From Orobanche coerulescens (Eukaryota > Streptophyta > Magnoliopsida > Lamiales > Orobanchaceae): a stretch of 64,000 nt of DNA. The stretch spans positions 75,298,762 through 75,362,761 of the forward strand of contig CM065805.1 of the NCBI GenBank assembly GCA_033398695.1. Direction: 5' to 3'. Each line of letters opens with the position of its first letter. Position 1 is the first letter of the stretch. Of this stretch, positions 1 to 11,059 are shown in pieces. A program made the translations under genes and the position numbers. Under the pieces are notes generated by a model. That model had not been told where the DNA came from and made no database searches. It saw only the letters and a program-made list of their open reading frames with translations.

Positions 1-1427
1 TTTGTGTTGAGATATGATGTTTTGGACGTCATAATCATGTTATATGAAGGGATATGTATATGATTATGAGTTTGTATAAGGATTCATTGGATTATTGAGG
101 GATTATTCAAGAACACCTTGAATATCGAGTTGGAATTGGGGATTTTCGACTAATTGTTGTTATAATCACATTTTTGGATATTCATAATGGATTATTGATC
201 GTATTGGAGATGTTTTGTTGGTTTGAAACACTTCTTGGAGATTTGAGGTTGGTATTGTTGAGGTTTAGTTGTAAACAATCGGAGTTTGGCCACAACGTAT
301 TCGATATAATGCCCCAATAAACTTAGTTTAATCGTATCGACGTTTTGAGTTCGTTATATTCGTGTTTAATTCGTATATTGATCGGATTGTCGGTAATTGT
401 ATTAAATTAAGGTTGTTCGTGCGACCGACACTTCATTTAGGACATTTGTTCGTGGAAGGACTTTCTTCATCGGTATTTTGTAAGTTAATTCTTACTCGGT
501 TAAAAGGATATTCATACCTTTTGTTGTTGATCATTCATAATCATAACTCATTCATCATTGTATTAATCATAGTGAGACTTGTAATTGTTGAACAATCACT
601 TCATTAACGGGAACGGCAGTTCCAACCATTCCATTAAAACTATTCATCACTTCATTATTACTCTCATCTCGGTGAGTCATTCTTAACTTTGTCTGATTAT
701 TATTTATTCTTTGATATTCATTATGGTCATTCTTGTTCATATGACCTTCTGGGTTCATATTGCGTGGCCGGGTGTGGCTGTGTGGAATTTTTAGTCGGGC
801 ACGTTATGGCCATGTATAGGGAGTGATACATCGGTATGCACACGGAAAGCGTTACACCGTGAGACTAATTAGGTACAAGGACGGGTGTGTCCGGTCATTC
901 GTCTTGTACACTCGCACAGAACACTACGGGCGTACTATGATACTCTTCTTCAGCGTAATTCGTAACTAAGGATATTTCATAACTTCAGTTAAATCTTGAT
1001 TGTGTATTTTTCAACCCTTGAGGATTGTTGTTCTTTGTAACTGACCCCGTTTGGGGATTTTGTTTTTCAGGTCATGGCAAGGCAAACGCACGGGAATAGC
1101 ATGTTGATGTCGAGGAGTCCTAGTGATACTAGTAGGGGGCCCCAAATCCTTTCAGTCATTCCTATTATTGTCATTTATTTTCCGCTGCAGATTTTCACTT
1201 GGTTATTCCGTTTCATTCAGTGTTGTGTATTTTATCTTCATATAAAATATACATGTATTCTGTATTATCCTAGGTGTGTTGTATGAAACTCCTCATCGGA
1301 GTAATTAATGTTGTAATGTGGTTCGGTACTACATTCACCCTGTGTAATTCATTCATTTTCATCCGCCTGGTGGGTCCCAGTCGGGGGTCCACGGCACTGT
1401 AATATCCGCCTAGTTTGGGGTGTTACA
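1..1427 (+). mobile_element. LTR (3' part) of a Tekay-like gypsy element, inverted relative to its neighbours
   Basis: The reverse complement of this stretch matches the LTR at 7445-9921 over essentially its whole length, by eye at roughly 80-85%. Both share the end GGGGTGTTACA and long blocks around the GGGGCCCCC segment and the TATATTTTATATGAAG block. The LTR end is at 1425-1427 (ACA) on the plus strand, so this copy points opposite to the two elements that follow. Its start lies before the window. The next base, 1428, resumes the interior of the neighbour's LTR. That fits a nested insertion of a solo LTR or of a whole element lying to the left; an inversion is the alternative. Confidence 0.8.
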
Positions 1428-1993
1428 AGCGTGCGCTAGCCCTTGTGCGTAGCGTGCGCTAACGAGTAATTTGGGTAGTCCAGTACCCACTGTCCGAACA
1501 CGGTAGCGCGCGCTACGTACCTTTTTGTAGCGTGCGCTACAGCCATAACATTAGCGTGCGTTAATACTCATAGTTAGCGTGCGCTAACGAATAATTTGAT
1601 GCCCAGTACTGGAATCCAGAAACTGCCTGTTCTCTGATCTGACCTCGCTAGCGTGCGCTACAACCATTATTTAGCGTGCGCTATAGTATCGATTGCGTAC
1701 GCTAAAAACAACACATAGCGTGCGCTAAGAATTAATCCAATGCAGTCCAGTAGCCACTGGACTCAACCTGATCTGTCCTTAGCGCGCGCTACACCACATA
1801 TTAGCGTGCGCTACTACAACTCACTAGCGCGCGCTACTTACCATTCGTAGCGTGCGCTACTTATAACTCACCTGCAGTCCAGTACCTTCTGGACTGCAGC
1901 CAGGGTAACCTTAGCGTGCGCTAAGGCTGAGTGGTAGCATGCGCTACCTATACCCAATTAGCGTACGCTAAAAGGAGTACGTAGCGTGCGCTA
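1428..1993. repeat. Phased array of TAGCGYGCGCTA palindromes in LTR U3 (copy A)
   Basis: Eighteen units of a 12-bp palindrome-like word start at about 1427-1428, 1451, 1504, 1528, 1552, 1575, 1649, 1672, 1693, 1716, 1780, 1802, 1825, 1848, 1912, 1935, 1959 and 1982. Some units (TAGCGCGCGCTA) are perfect palindromes. Within a block the spacing is 21-24 bp. Blocks of up to four units are separated by hairpin-like spacers built on GTCCAGTACC...GGACTG at about 1474, 1600, 1743 and 1874, giving a higher-order period of about 130-143 bp. The array is inside a retrotransposon LTR. Confidence 0.9.
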
Positions 1994-2226
1994 CCCCTCA
2001 CGCACAGCTCGCAACGAAAATGACAATGATGATAAACACGGCACGAAACTCCAATCAGATTAGTGATGAATGACGATTGATACACGATACAATTACTCTG
2101 AATGATGAATACCATGACTGAATATGAGTGACAAATGATCAATAATGAATGAAATTACTGAGTATCAATTACTGAATGATAAATACTGAATGATAATTAC
2201 TGAATTACAACCGGGTATTACATACA
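1428..2226 (-). mobile_element. 3' LTR (partial) of Tekay-type copy A
   Basis: This matches 9126-9921 in the same orientation with few differences. On the minus strand it begins TGTATGTAATACCC directly after a polypurine tract and runs through a palindrome-rich U3. It stops at 1428, where the inverted LTR begins, so the TATA box, R and U5 of this copy are missing from the window. Confidence 0.85.
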
Positions 2227-2236
2227 CCCCCCCTTA
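2227..2236 (-). other. Polypurine tract of Tekay-type copy A
   Basis: On the minus strand AAGGGGGGG lies directly before the LTR start TGTATG, which is where a plus-strand primer is expected. The same tract occurs at about 9922-9930 for the upstream copy. Confidence 0.75.
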
Positions 2237-2256
2237 AAAGAGTTTCGTCCCCGAAA

Positions 2257-2745
2257 CTAAGGGTCAAATAACTCGGGATAACTCTTCCGCATACTATCCT
2301 CGGTTTCCCAAGTAGCCTCTTCGACTCCGTGTCTAGACCACTGAATTTTAACCAAAGGAATCGTCTTATTCCTCAACTGTTTGATTTGTCGTTCTAAAAC
2401 TCGCATAGGACGCTCCTCATATGAATGATCGTCGGCGATCTCGATTTCGCCGAACTGAAGTATGTGACTAGGGTCGGCAATATACTTCCGCAACTGAGAG
2501 ACGTGAAACACATTATGAATTCGGCTCAACGCCGGAGGTAAAGCCAATCGATAAGCTAACTCGCCTACTCGATCCAAAATCTCAAACGGTCCAATGAATC
2601 TCGGACTCAACTTTCCCCTCTTCCCAAAACGGAAGATACCACGACTCGGGGATACCTTGACCAACACATGGTCACCATCATCGAACTTTAATGGTCGATT
2701 TACGGTTATACGCATATGATTTATGTCGACTCGAGCGGTCAACAA
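2257..2745 (-). pseudogene. Integrase C-terminus plus chromodomain, copy A
   Basis: This 162-residue frame has the integrase C-terminal fold typical of gypsy elements ([13 protein letters not shown], then FIGPFEIL and [14 protein letters not shown]). It ends in a chromodomain-like segment ([15 protein letters not shown] followed by VKIQWSRHG and ATWETED), the signature of chromoviruses. Chromodomains are thought to steer integration through histone marks. The first residues are out of frame compared with copy B, so the start shown is not a genuine one. This is the 3' end of a frameshifted pol. Confidence 0.88.
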
Positions 2746-2754
2746 ACGACTCGA

Positions 2755-3391
2755 TCAAAGATACCTTCTCACGGCGGCTATAAGCATATCGGGCTCGGTG
2801 CCGATTGATTCTGATAAGTCATCCCAACACAACGGAGATCGACAACGACGACCATACAAGGCCTCGTAAGGTGCCATCTTGATCGAAGCATGCCAACTAT
2901 TATTATACGTGAACTCGATCAATGGTAGTTGGGCTTCCCAATCGTCTTTCCAATCGAGGACGCATGCCCTCAACATGTCCTCTAATGTCTGAATGGTCCT
3001 CTCTGATTGTCCGTCTGACCGAGGATGAAAAGCGATCGAGATTAAGCTGGGTTCCCATAGCACGATGAACTGATTTCCAAAAATGAGACACAAACCGTCC
3101 GTCACGATCGGAAACGATACTTTTAGGAGTACCGTGCAGTCTGACTATCTCTTTGATGAAAAGCTGGGCAAGTCTCTCGGGACCCCACGTATCCTTGATC
3201 TCAAGGAAATGAGCTGATTTGGTTAGGCGGTCCACGATCACCCAGATCGTATTCATGCCACGACGACTCGTCGGCAAACTCGTGATGAAATCCATAGAAA
3301 TGTCTTCCCACTTCCACTCGGGAATAGGAAGAGGTTTCAGCATACCCGCCGGTCGCTGATGTTCAATCTTAACTTGTTGTGAGTTAAGCAT
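2755..3391 (-). pseudogene. Integrase catalytic core, copy A (frameshifted)
   Basis: Two overlapping frames make up the core. The upstream one holds WEDISMDFITSLP, VDRLTKSAHFL and SDRDGRF, with the first two acidic catalytic residues. After a frameshift the second continues with IAFHPRSDGQSERTIQTLEDMLR, which holds the catalytic Glu, and FTYNNSWHASIKMAPYEALYGRRC. The reading frame shifts near 3000-3100, so no functional integrase can be made from this copy. It continues the pol reading order with the RNase H segment at higher coordinates. Confidence 0.88.
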
Positions 3392-4317
3392 CTCGAAACA
3401 AATTCTGCGACTTCTCGCTTCATATTACTCCACCAGTAATTTTGTTTCAAGTCCTTGTACATCTTGCTAGACCCCGGATGAACAGAATAAGGGGTAGCAT
3501 GAGCTTCTTTCAAAATCGAGTTTTTCAACTCGTCATTCGCCGGTACGCACAACCGATTCTTAAACCTCAAAAGTCCATCCTCATGGACCACAAATCCAGG
3601 GGCTTTCCCCTGAGCCACATCCTCTCGGATGCGCAACAAAGATGGGTCCGAACCCTGATTCTCTCGAATTGCCTCCTCGAGTGACGATGAAATCTCTAAC
3701 ATACAAAGCTGCCCCTGAACTCGCTGAAGCCAGACCTCTATCTCGGGTCTAAGGAATTCCTGCTGAAGTTCCTTCTGAACTGTTAAATGGGCAAGCATCT
3801 GCTCCTGAACGGACTTACGACTCCAGGCGTCGGCGACAACATTCGCCTTGCCCGGGTGGTAGAGGATCTCGATATCATAATCTTTGATTAATTCCAACCA
3901 CCGTCTCTGACGCATATTTAACTCCTTCTGAGTAAATATATACTTTAAACTCTTATGATCGGTGAATATCTGACAGGTGACGCCATAAAAGTAATGACGC
4001 CAAATCTTCAAAGCGAACACCACGGCTGCTAGATCTAGGTCGTGGGTCGGATAATTAACCTCGTAAGGTCTCAATTGCCGTGAAGCATAGGCAATAACTC
4101 TCCCGTTCTGCATGAGCACACATCCGAGACCCTGTCCGGACGCATCACTATAGACCACAAATCCTTCCGTCCCCTGCGGCAAGGAAAGTACAGGTGCTGA
4201 CATTAACCGGCTCTTGAGTTCCTCAAAACTCCGTTGACACGCGTCGGACCACGTGTATTTCTTATCCTTCCGCAATAAGTTCGTCAAGGGTTGAGCGATT
4301 TTAGAAAATCCTTCCAC
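3337..4317 (-). pseudogene. RT thumb, RNase H and integrase zinc-binding region, copy A
   Basis: The 326-residue frame starts inside the RT thumb ([16 protein letters not shown]). RNase H follows, with [14 protein letters not shown], the IFTDHKSL segment and ADAWSRKS (usually ADALSRKS). Next comes the integrase H2C2 region ([17 protein letters not shown] and the [12 protein letters not shown] segment). It ends in a frameshift where copy B reads [11 protein letters not shown]. Its start is set by a stop between it and the RT frame at 4318-4320, a nonsense change absent from copy B. Confidence 0.88.
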
Positions 4318-4320
4318 AAA

Positions 4321-5469
4321 TCACCGATAATAACCCGCTAATCCGAGGAAACTACGGATTTCCTTAACGCTCTTCGGAGGTAGCCAATCTCGAATAGCCT
4401 CCGTCTTCTGAGGGTCGACACGAACTCCGTCTGATGAAATTACATGTCCGAGAAAAGTTACTTCGGACATCCAGAACTCACATTTGGAGAACTTCCCATA
4501 AAGTTGTTCTCGTCTCAACACGTCGAGCACTTGATGAAGGTGAAACTCGTGTTCCACCCGGTCACGAGAATAAATCAAAATGTCATCGATGAAGACAACA
4601 ACAAACTGATCCAAAAAGTCGATGAAAACCCGATTCATTAACTCCATGAATACCGCAGGTGCATTAGTCAATCCGAACGGTATAACCACAAACTCATAAT
4701 GACCATAGCGTGTTCGAAACGCCGTCCTCGCGATGTCCGATTCTCGGATCCGCAACTGATGATATCCAGACCCTAAGTCGATCTTGGAAAATACTGAAGC
4801 TCCCTGAAGTTGATCTAAGAGATCATCAATACGGGGTAAGGGATACTTATTCTTGATCGTCACCCTGTTCAACTCCCGATAATCAATACATAAGCGGAAT
4901 GAACCATCCTTCTTCTTGACAAACAACACTGGTGCTCCCCACGGGGACGCACTCGGTCGGATATAACCTTTCTCGAACAACTCCTCAAGTTGGTTCTTTA
5001 ATTCCTGCATTTCGGTCGGGGCCATCCGGTACGGTGCCTTCGATATCGGGGACATACCAGGCTCCAACTCAATCGTGAATTCCACATCCCTCTGTGGAGG
5101 CAAACCAGGTAACTCGTCTGGAAAAACATCGGCATATTCCCTCACCACCGGAATATCCGTTAACATTACTGATGACTTCTCGGTTTTGGCCATATAGCAC
5201 CAATAACCGACACATCCCTGATTGAGTAATCTCACTGCTTTCATCGAATTAATGACCTTACCAGAACAGCCGGGATTACCTCCCTGAAACATACATTCAA
5301 CCCCATCGTCAGAAATGATAGTGACCATACGCTTACGGACATTAATGATGGCATCATGACGATCCATCCAATCAATACCCAAGATGACGTCGTCCCTCGG
5401 CAAATCTACCACGATTAGGTCCACCGCCATACACGACCATGAAACCGAATCGGACAATTCGAATCTCAC
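4321..5469 (-). pseudogene. Protease end and reverse transcriptase, copy A
   Basis: This 382-residue frame opens with the C-terminal half of the aspartic protease (the [15 protein letters not shown] segment). It then gives nearly all of the RT: the linker [47 protein letters not shown], and the catalytic FIDD near 4580-4600 in [12 protein letters not shown]. The protease half upstream (5470-5735) is in other frames. There the active-site triad reads Asp-Leu-Gly instead of the usual Asp-Thr-Gly (near 5595). The RT stops at a TGA just before the thumb. Confidence 0.9.
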
Positions 5470-5982
5470 GACACGATAATTCGTCTACCATCGGGTAGGC
5501 CAATGACATAAGGCTCACAACTAGTAGCACTACCTGCACGTAGTCTACTCAAACATGACTTCGGAAATGAATGAATGCGATGCACCAAGATCAAAAAGGG
5601 TACACACAAGGTTGAGATAGAATATCGAGTGTACCGAGATCATTCGGGCCTCTGGATCATCGGCCTGCTTCATCTCATAAATCCGGGCTTGCTAGTCCTG
5701 CACCGACGCTCCGTCGATGGCTAAAAGCTCCACCTTTAGTCGCCTCCCGCTGCTTTAAACGACGCCGATTGAGTGGCTCGATTACAACAGTGACCGCTTA
5801 GGTGCCCGAGATGACGTCCGAGTAGGTTTGGAGTCCCTACGGCAAAACGGGCCTTATGCCCAAATTCCACAATTATGACATGTGATAGTCTGTCTGACAC
5901 TTGGTACCGAGGTGACCAAGATCCCCACAGATTAAAATAGGTGATGGCCGAATCGGCCGCTCGAGACCGAGATTCCACGGGT

Positions 5983-6948
5983 TTAGACGACACAGAGGTC
6001 GCTCGAAAAGCGAGCCCGCACGGGGTTTCTTGAAAGTTGTCCACCGCCTTCGCACCGATTACGATTCTTCGATTTCTTGCTAGCAGACGAAGGTTGCTGC
6101 TTAGCAATTTCCTTAGCAGTAAGCTCGTAGGTGAGAGCTTTCTCAATGAATTCGGCCAACGTGGTGTAATTATGATTAAGTAACTGAAGTCTCATACGGG
6201 GTTTCAGCCTCTTGCTGAAATACTTGATCTTATCCGCCTCTGAATGAATGATGGATGAAGCGAAAGGAAGAAGTTCCTGAAATTTCTCGGCAATGGCGAG
6301 AACATCCTCGTCTGTTGAGGGGTCGGGGGTGAGCAATTCTGACAGCTTGGCCTCTCTGAGTGGGGCCGGATAATACCTCTCCATCATGAGAGTCTTGAAC
6401 TGATCCCAAGTACATGATCCTTCGGTGGGGTTCAACGATAACCACCAAGAATGTGCGCTCTTACCCAGGTAGTAAGCCGCAACAGACACTTTGTGTCCCT
6501 CGGGACACTCTACCATAGCAAACAGCTTCTCGAAATGCTCGAGCCAATGAATGATATCTGCCGGCTCAGACGAGCCCTCAAAAGTAGGTGGCCTCTGGCG
6601 AGCGATATCGCCGATGATATTACTCACATTCCTCTCTTGCCTCTGAGGTGGCGGCGGAGGAGCCTGCTGATTTTGATTGACGGAGTTATGCATCGTCTCC
6701 ATCAACTGAGCCATCTGTGTCATTTGGGCCATCATGCCCTGCATAAAAGCGAGTGGGTCAACCCGACACCTCTCGATCGAGCCGTTTCGGTACGACTCCC
6801 GATAGTGAATGATCGCGTCCGGTGAATGAGTGGCGGCGCCGCTCGATGAATTAGCATTATTCCTCGCATTTGCACGTGTATTCACACGAGTTCTCGGATT
6901 CGCCCGCTCCACGGCCTCGTCCTCCACGTCCTCTGCCACCCTTTCCAT
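5983..6948 (-). pseudogene. gag polyprotein, copy A
   Basis: The 321-residue frame begins at the ATG at 6946-6948. It has a low-complexity N-terminus with Arg/Asn repeats and a proline run (near residue 100). The retrotrans_gag domain follows (RPPTFEGSSEPADIIHWLEH, SAHSWW, TWDQFKTLMMERYYP), then KYFSKRLKP and LTYELTAKEIAKQQP. The frame is lost before the nucleocapsid. Zinc-knuckle debris such as CGDLGHLGTKC remains in other frames at about 5860-5945. Gag packages the RNA genome in cytoplasmic particles. Copy B lacks this gene altogether. Confidence 0.88.
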
Positions 6949-7428
6949 ACGAAGTGGAAAGTCATATGATGATTATATATCTCGCATGAGTATCACATTA
7001 TGATTATATTATGAAATGATGAAAACGAGCATACGCGCTCAAATACAGCGATTACATGAATGATTAATTGACGTGACATGATTATCTGATGAAGTTACTG
7101 AAATGATTATCTTGAATGAGTTAACAAGATTAATGATTTGATCTTCCTGATCAACAACTGAATAATGAAATGAATTGAGTGATTAATGAGTTAACCTGAC
7201 CGTCGTGGTCAAAGTGACAATGATGATTGAGGATTGTTAACTGATGAATTATGAATGAATGAATGATTAATGCCAGAAATTATACCATGGCATTAGAAAT
7301 CTTACAGTTCTTGGTCTGATTGGCTCGGCATTTGCACAGGTCACACGTGACGCGAAAGTCCAATGATACTAGTCCGATGACGATGATTTCAAACGAGACA
7401 TGACTTGGAGGGTAGTATTCAAAACCAC
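6949..7428 (-). other. 5' leader of Tekay-type copy A
   Basis: This stretch between the primer-binding site and gag is AT-rich, full of ATGA/TTAATGA words and has no coding signal. It is the untranslated leader and would carry dimerisation and packaging signals if these exist; none can be identified by eye. Confidence 0.6.
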
Positions 7429-7440
7429 GCTCCGATACCA
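7429..7440 (-). other. Primer-binding site (tRNA-Met type), copy A
   Basis: On the minus strand TGGTATCGGAGC follows the LTR end GGGGTGTTACA after a four-base spacer (GAGT). It matches the plant initiator-Met tRNA 3' end with one change. It fixes the LTR boundary at 7445 and the direction of the element. Confidence 0.85.
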
Positions 7441-9103
7441 ACTCTGTAACACCCCAAACTAGGCGGATATTACAGTGCCGTGAATCCCCGACTGGGACCC
7501 ACCAGGCAAATAAAAATGATGAATTAAATAATATAATTGTAGTACCGAACCACATTATATTACCAAGTACTCCGATGAGGAGTTTAAGTACAACACACCA
7601 GGACAATACCGAATACTAGTATATTTTATATGAAGATAAAATACACCACCCTGAATAATTAAACATCTCAAACGGAATTTGCAGCGGAAAATACAAATGA
7701 CGGAATAACTGAAATGACTGAAAATGACTGAACAAACGGAACGACTGGGGCCCCCTACTAGTATCACTGGGACTCGTCGCCATCAACATGCTCTTCGCAT
7801 GCCTTTGCCTTGCCGTGACCTGAAAACAAAATCCCCCAACGGGGTCAGTTACACAGAACAACAATCCTCAAGAGTTGAAATTACACAATCATGAATTAAC
7901 TGAAGTTATGAAATATTCTTAATTATGAATTACGCTGAAGAGGAGTACCATAGTACGCCCGTAATGTTCTGTGCAAGTGTACAAGACGAATGACCGGACA
8001 CACCCGTCCTTGTACCTAATTAGTCTCACGGAGGTAAGCGTTACCGTGTGCACGGTCCGATGTATCGGTGAACCCAATACATGACCATCGTGTGCCCGAC
8101 TAAAAATTCCACACAGCCACACCCGGCCACGCAATATGAACCCGGAAGGTCACATGAACGAGAATGACCATGATGAATATCAATGAATAATAATTAGACA
8201 AGGCCAAGATGACTCACCGATATGAAAGTAATAGTGACGTGATTGATAACCCAATGAAATGATTTGGAACCGCTGCTCCTCGTGAATGAAATGATTATTC
8301 GACAATTACAAGTCTTAAAATGATTAATATTATGATGAATGAATTATGATTATGAGCAATCAACAACAAAAGGAATGAGTATCCTTTAACCGAGTAAGAA
8401 TTAACTTACACAATACCGATGAAGAATGTCCGTCCACGAACAACGCCCTAAGTGAAATACCTCGCTCGAACATCCTTGAATAACTATTATTACGAACAAT
8501 CTATCAATAATCGTATCAAAAACCAAAACTCGACTTACCCAAATGTCGTAAAAAAGATTATCAAACTCATAGGGGCATTCCAAAGAATACATTAACCAAC
8601 TCACAACTTCGAAATATCCGATTCCGAATATGTCGAAACCCACACCAAAATGAGTATTTCGAACTAACAAAACACTTCAATGATATCAATAATCCATTAG
8701 GAATCCATAATTCATGATTACAACAACATCAATCGGAAAATCCCCAATTAACCGAAGTCAACCCCAAGGGTTCTTGAAATAATTCCGAAAATAACCATTA
8801 AATCCGTAGGAATATATTTATCCAAGTTAGATAATCCATAACTAACATATTCCAATGATAATCCAAGCTTACACGAAGAAATCGGAAGGAAAACCCAAAA
8901 ATCCGAAATTCTAGATCCAAGAATCTAATACCTTTGATTCGATGTTTTGGAGATGATGAAGTGATGATTAATCCAACTCAAAGTCTTGAAGATGATGATT
9001 GATGATTACACCTTGAAGAAAACTCTCTAAATCGCCCAAATCCCCAAGAACCGACGAGAGAATGAGATTAGAATGATAAATGACGAACTCTGACTAAACT
9101 GTC

Positions 9104-9113
9104 CAATTTATAG
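9104..9113 (-). promoter_or_regulatory. TATA box of the Tekay-type LTR
   Basis: On the minus strand CTATAAATTG stands about 15 bp downstream of the last palindrome unit, in a CG-poor context. It is the only good TATA candidate in the right place, so the palindrome array is promoter-proximal. Transcription start is not mapped. Confidence 0.6.
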
Positions 9114-9125
9114 CCAGTCCAGGTT

Positions 9126-9688
9126 AGCGTGCGCTAGCCCTTGTGCGTAGCGTGCGCTAACGAGTAATTTGGGTAGTCCAGTACCCACTGTCCGAACACG
9201 GTAGCGCGCGCTACGTACCTTTTTGTAGCGTGCGCTACAGCCATAACATTAGCGTGCGTTAATACTCATAGTTAGCGTGCGCTAACGAATAATTTGATGC
9301 CCAGTACTGGAATCCAGAAACTGCCTGTTCTCTGATCTGACCTCGCTAGCGTGCGCTACAACCATTATTTAGCGTGCGCTATAGTATCGATTGCGTACGC
9401 TAAAAACAACACATAGCGTGCGCTAAGAATTAATCGATGCATCCGGAGCCACTGGACTCAACCTGATCTGTCCTTAGCGCGCGCTACACCACATATTAGC
9501 GTGCGCTACTACAACTCACTAGCGCGCGCTACTTACCATTCGTAGCGTGCGCTACTTATAACTCACCTGCAGTCCAGTACCTTCTGGACTGCAGTCAGGG
9601 TAACCTTAGCGTGCGCTAAAGCTGAGTGGTAGCGTGCGCTACCTATACCCAATTAGCGTATGCTAAAAGGAGTACGTAGCGTGCGCTA
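9126..9688. repeat. Phased array of TAGCGYGCGCTA palindromes in LTR U3 (copy B)
   Basis: This is the second copy of the array at 1428-1993, with the same units, spacing (mostly 23-24 bp) and hairpin spacers. It differs by a few substitutions, for example TAGCGTATGCTA for TAGCGTACGCTA near 9655 and a damaged spacer near 9435. It ends next to the TATA box. Confidence 0.88.
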
Positions 9689-9951
9689 CCCCTCACGCAC
9701 AGCTCGCAACGAAAATGACAATGATGATAAACACGGCACGAAACTCCAATCAGATTAGTGATGAATGACGATTGATACACGATACAATTACTCTGAATGA
9801 TGAATACCATGACTGAATATGAGTGACAAATGATCAATAATGAATGAAATTACTGAGTATCAATTACTGAATGATAAATACTGAATGATAATTACTGAAT
9901 TACAACCGGGTATTACATACACCCCCCCTTAAAAGAGTTTCGTCCCCGAAA

Positions 9952-10674
9952 CTAAGGGTCAAACAACTCGGGATAACTCTCCCGCATACTATCCTCGGTT
10001 TCCCAAGTAGCCTCTTCGACTCCGTGTCTAGACCACTGAATTTTAACCAAAGGAATCGTCTTATTCCTCAACTGTTTGATTTGTCGTTCTAAAACTCGCA
10101 TAGGACGCTCCTCATATGAATGATCGTCGGCGATCTCGATTTCGCCGAACTGAAGTATGTGACTCGGGTCGGCAATATACTTCCGCAACTGAGAGACGTG
10201 AAACACATTATGAATTCGGCTCAACGCCGGAGGTAAAGCCAATCGATAAGCTAACTCGCCTACTCGATCCAAAATCTCAAACGGTCCAATGAATCTCGGA
10301 CTCAACTTTCCCCTCTTCCCAAAACGGAAGATACCACGACTCGGGGATACCTTGACCAACACATGGTCACCAGCCTCGAACTCTAATGGTCGACGACGGT
10401 TATCTGCATATGATTTCTGTCGACTCTGAGCGGTCAACAAACGACTCCTGATCAAAGCTACCTTCTCACGGGCGGCTATAAGCATATCGGGCTCGGTGCC
10501 GATTGATTCTGATAAGTCATCCCAACACAACGGAGATCGACAACGACGACCATACAAGGCCTCGTAAGGTGCCATCTTGATCGAAGCATGCCAACTATTA
10601 TTATACGTGAACTCGATCAATGGTAGTTGGGCTTCCCAATCGTCTTTCCAATCGAGGACGCATGCCCTCAACAT
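9952..10674 (-). pseudogene. Integrase core end, C-terminus and chromodomain, copy B
   Basis: The 240-residue frame runs without a break from the end of the integrase core (LPLIEFTYNNSWHASIKMAP) through LTAQSRQKSYADNRRRPLEF and the C-terminal barrel to the chromodomain ([30 protein letters not shown]). It is more intact than the same part of copy A, where the LTAQSRQ segment is scrambled. It terminates about 30 bp before the polypurine tract, the normal end of pol. Confidence 0.9.
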
Positions 10675-11059
10675 GTCCTCTAATGTCTGAATGGTCCTCT
10701 CTGATTGTCCGCTTGACCGAGGATGAAAAGCGGATCGAGATTAAGCTGTGTTCCCATAGCACTATGATCTGATTTCCAAAAATGAGACACAAACCGTCCG
10801 TCACGATCGGAAACGATACTTTTAGAGTACCGTGCGATCGACTATCTCTTTGATGAAAAGGGGCAAGTCTCTCGGGACCCCACGTATCCTTGATCTCAAG
10901 GAAATGAGCTGATTTGGTTAGGCGGTCCACGATCACCCGGATCGTATTCATGCCACGACGACTCGTCGGCAAACTCGTGATGAAATCCATAGAAATGTCT
11001 TCCCACTTCCACTGGGAATAGGAAGAGGTTTCAAGATACCCGCGGCCGCCGATGTTCAA
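10601..11059 (-). pseudogene. Integrase core, copy B (frameshifted)
   Basis: This 152-residue frame has WKWEDISMDFITSLP, the VDRLTKSAHFLEIKDTW segment and damaged SDRDGRF and HPRSDGQ regions. Single-base losses near 10730, 10830 and 10860 break the frame at positions intact in copy A. The overlapping frame at 9952-10674 carries on after the last shift. Confidence 0.82.

Larger units (their letters stand above)
7445..9921 (-). mobile_element. Shared full-length LTR of the Tekay-type dimer
   Basis: This LTR of about 2.48 kb, on the minus strand, runs from TGTATGTAATACCC (9921) to GGGGTGTTACA (7445). The boundaries are set by the polypurine tract of copy B on one side and the primer-binding site of copy A on the other. 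U3 holds the palindrome array (9126-9688). A TATA-like CTATAAATTG lies at 9104-9113. R and U5 follow to 7445. The part homologous to the inverted LTR at 1-1427 is the R/U5 half. Confidence 0.88.

Noticed and set aside
1428..1993. CRISPR-like array (short repeats at regular spacing)
   Set aside because: Units are only 12 bp, spacing is 21-24 bp start to start, no spacers of equal length or cas genes exist, and the array lies in the U3 of a plant LTR with a second copy at 9126-9688.
3442..3684. Plus-strand frame of 80 residues, repeated at 11136-11378
   Set aside because: It is antisense to the conserved RNase H/integrase region of the gypsy pol and is preserved only because pol is.
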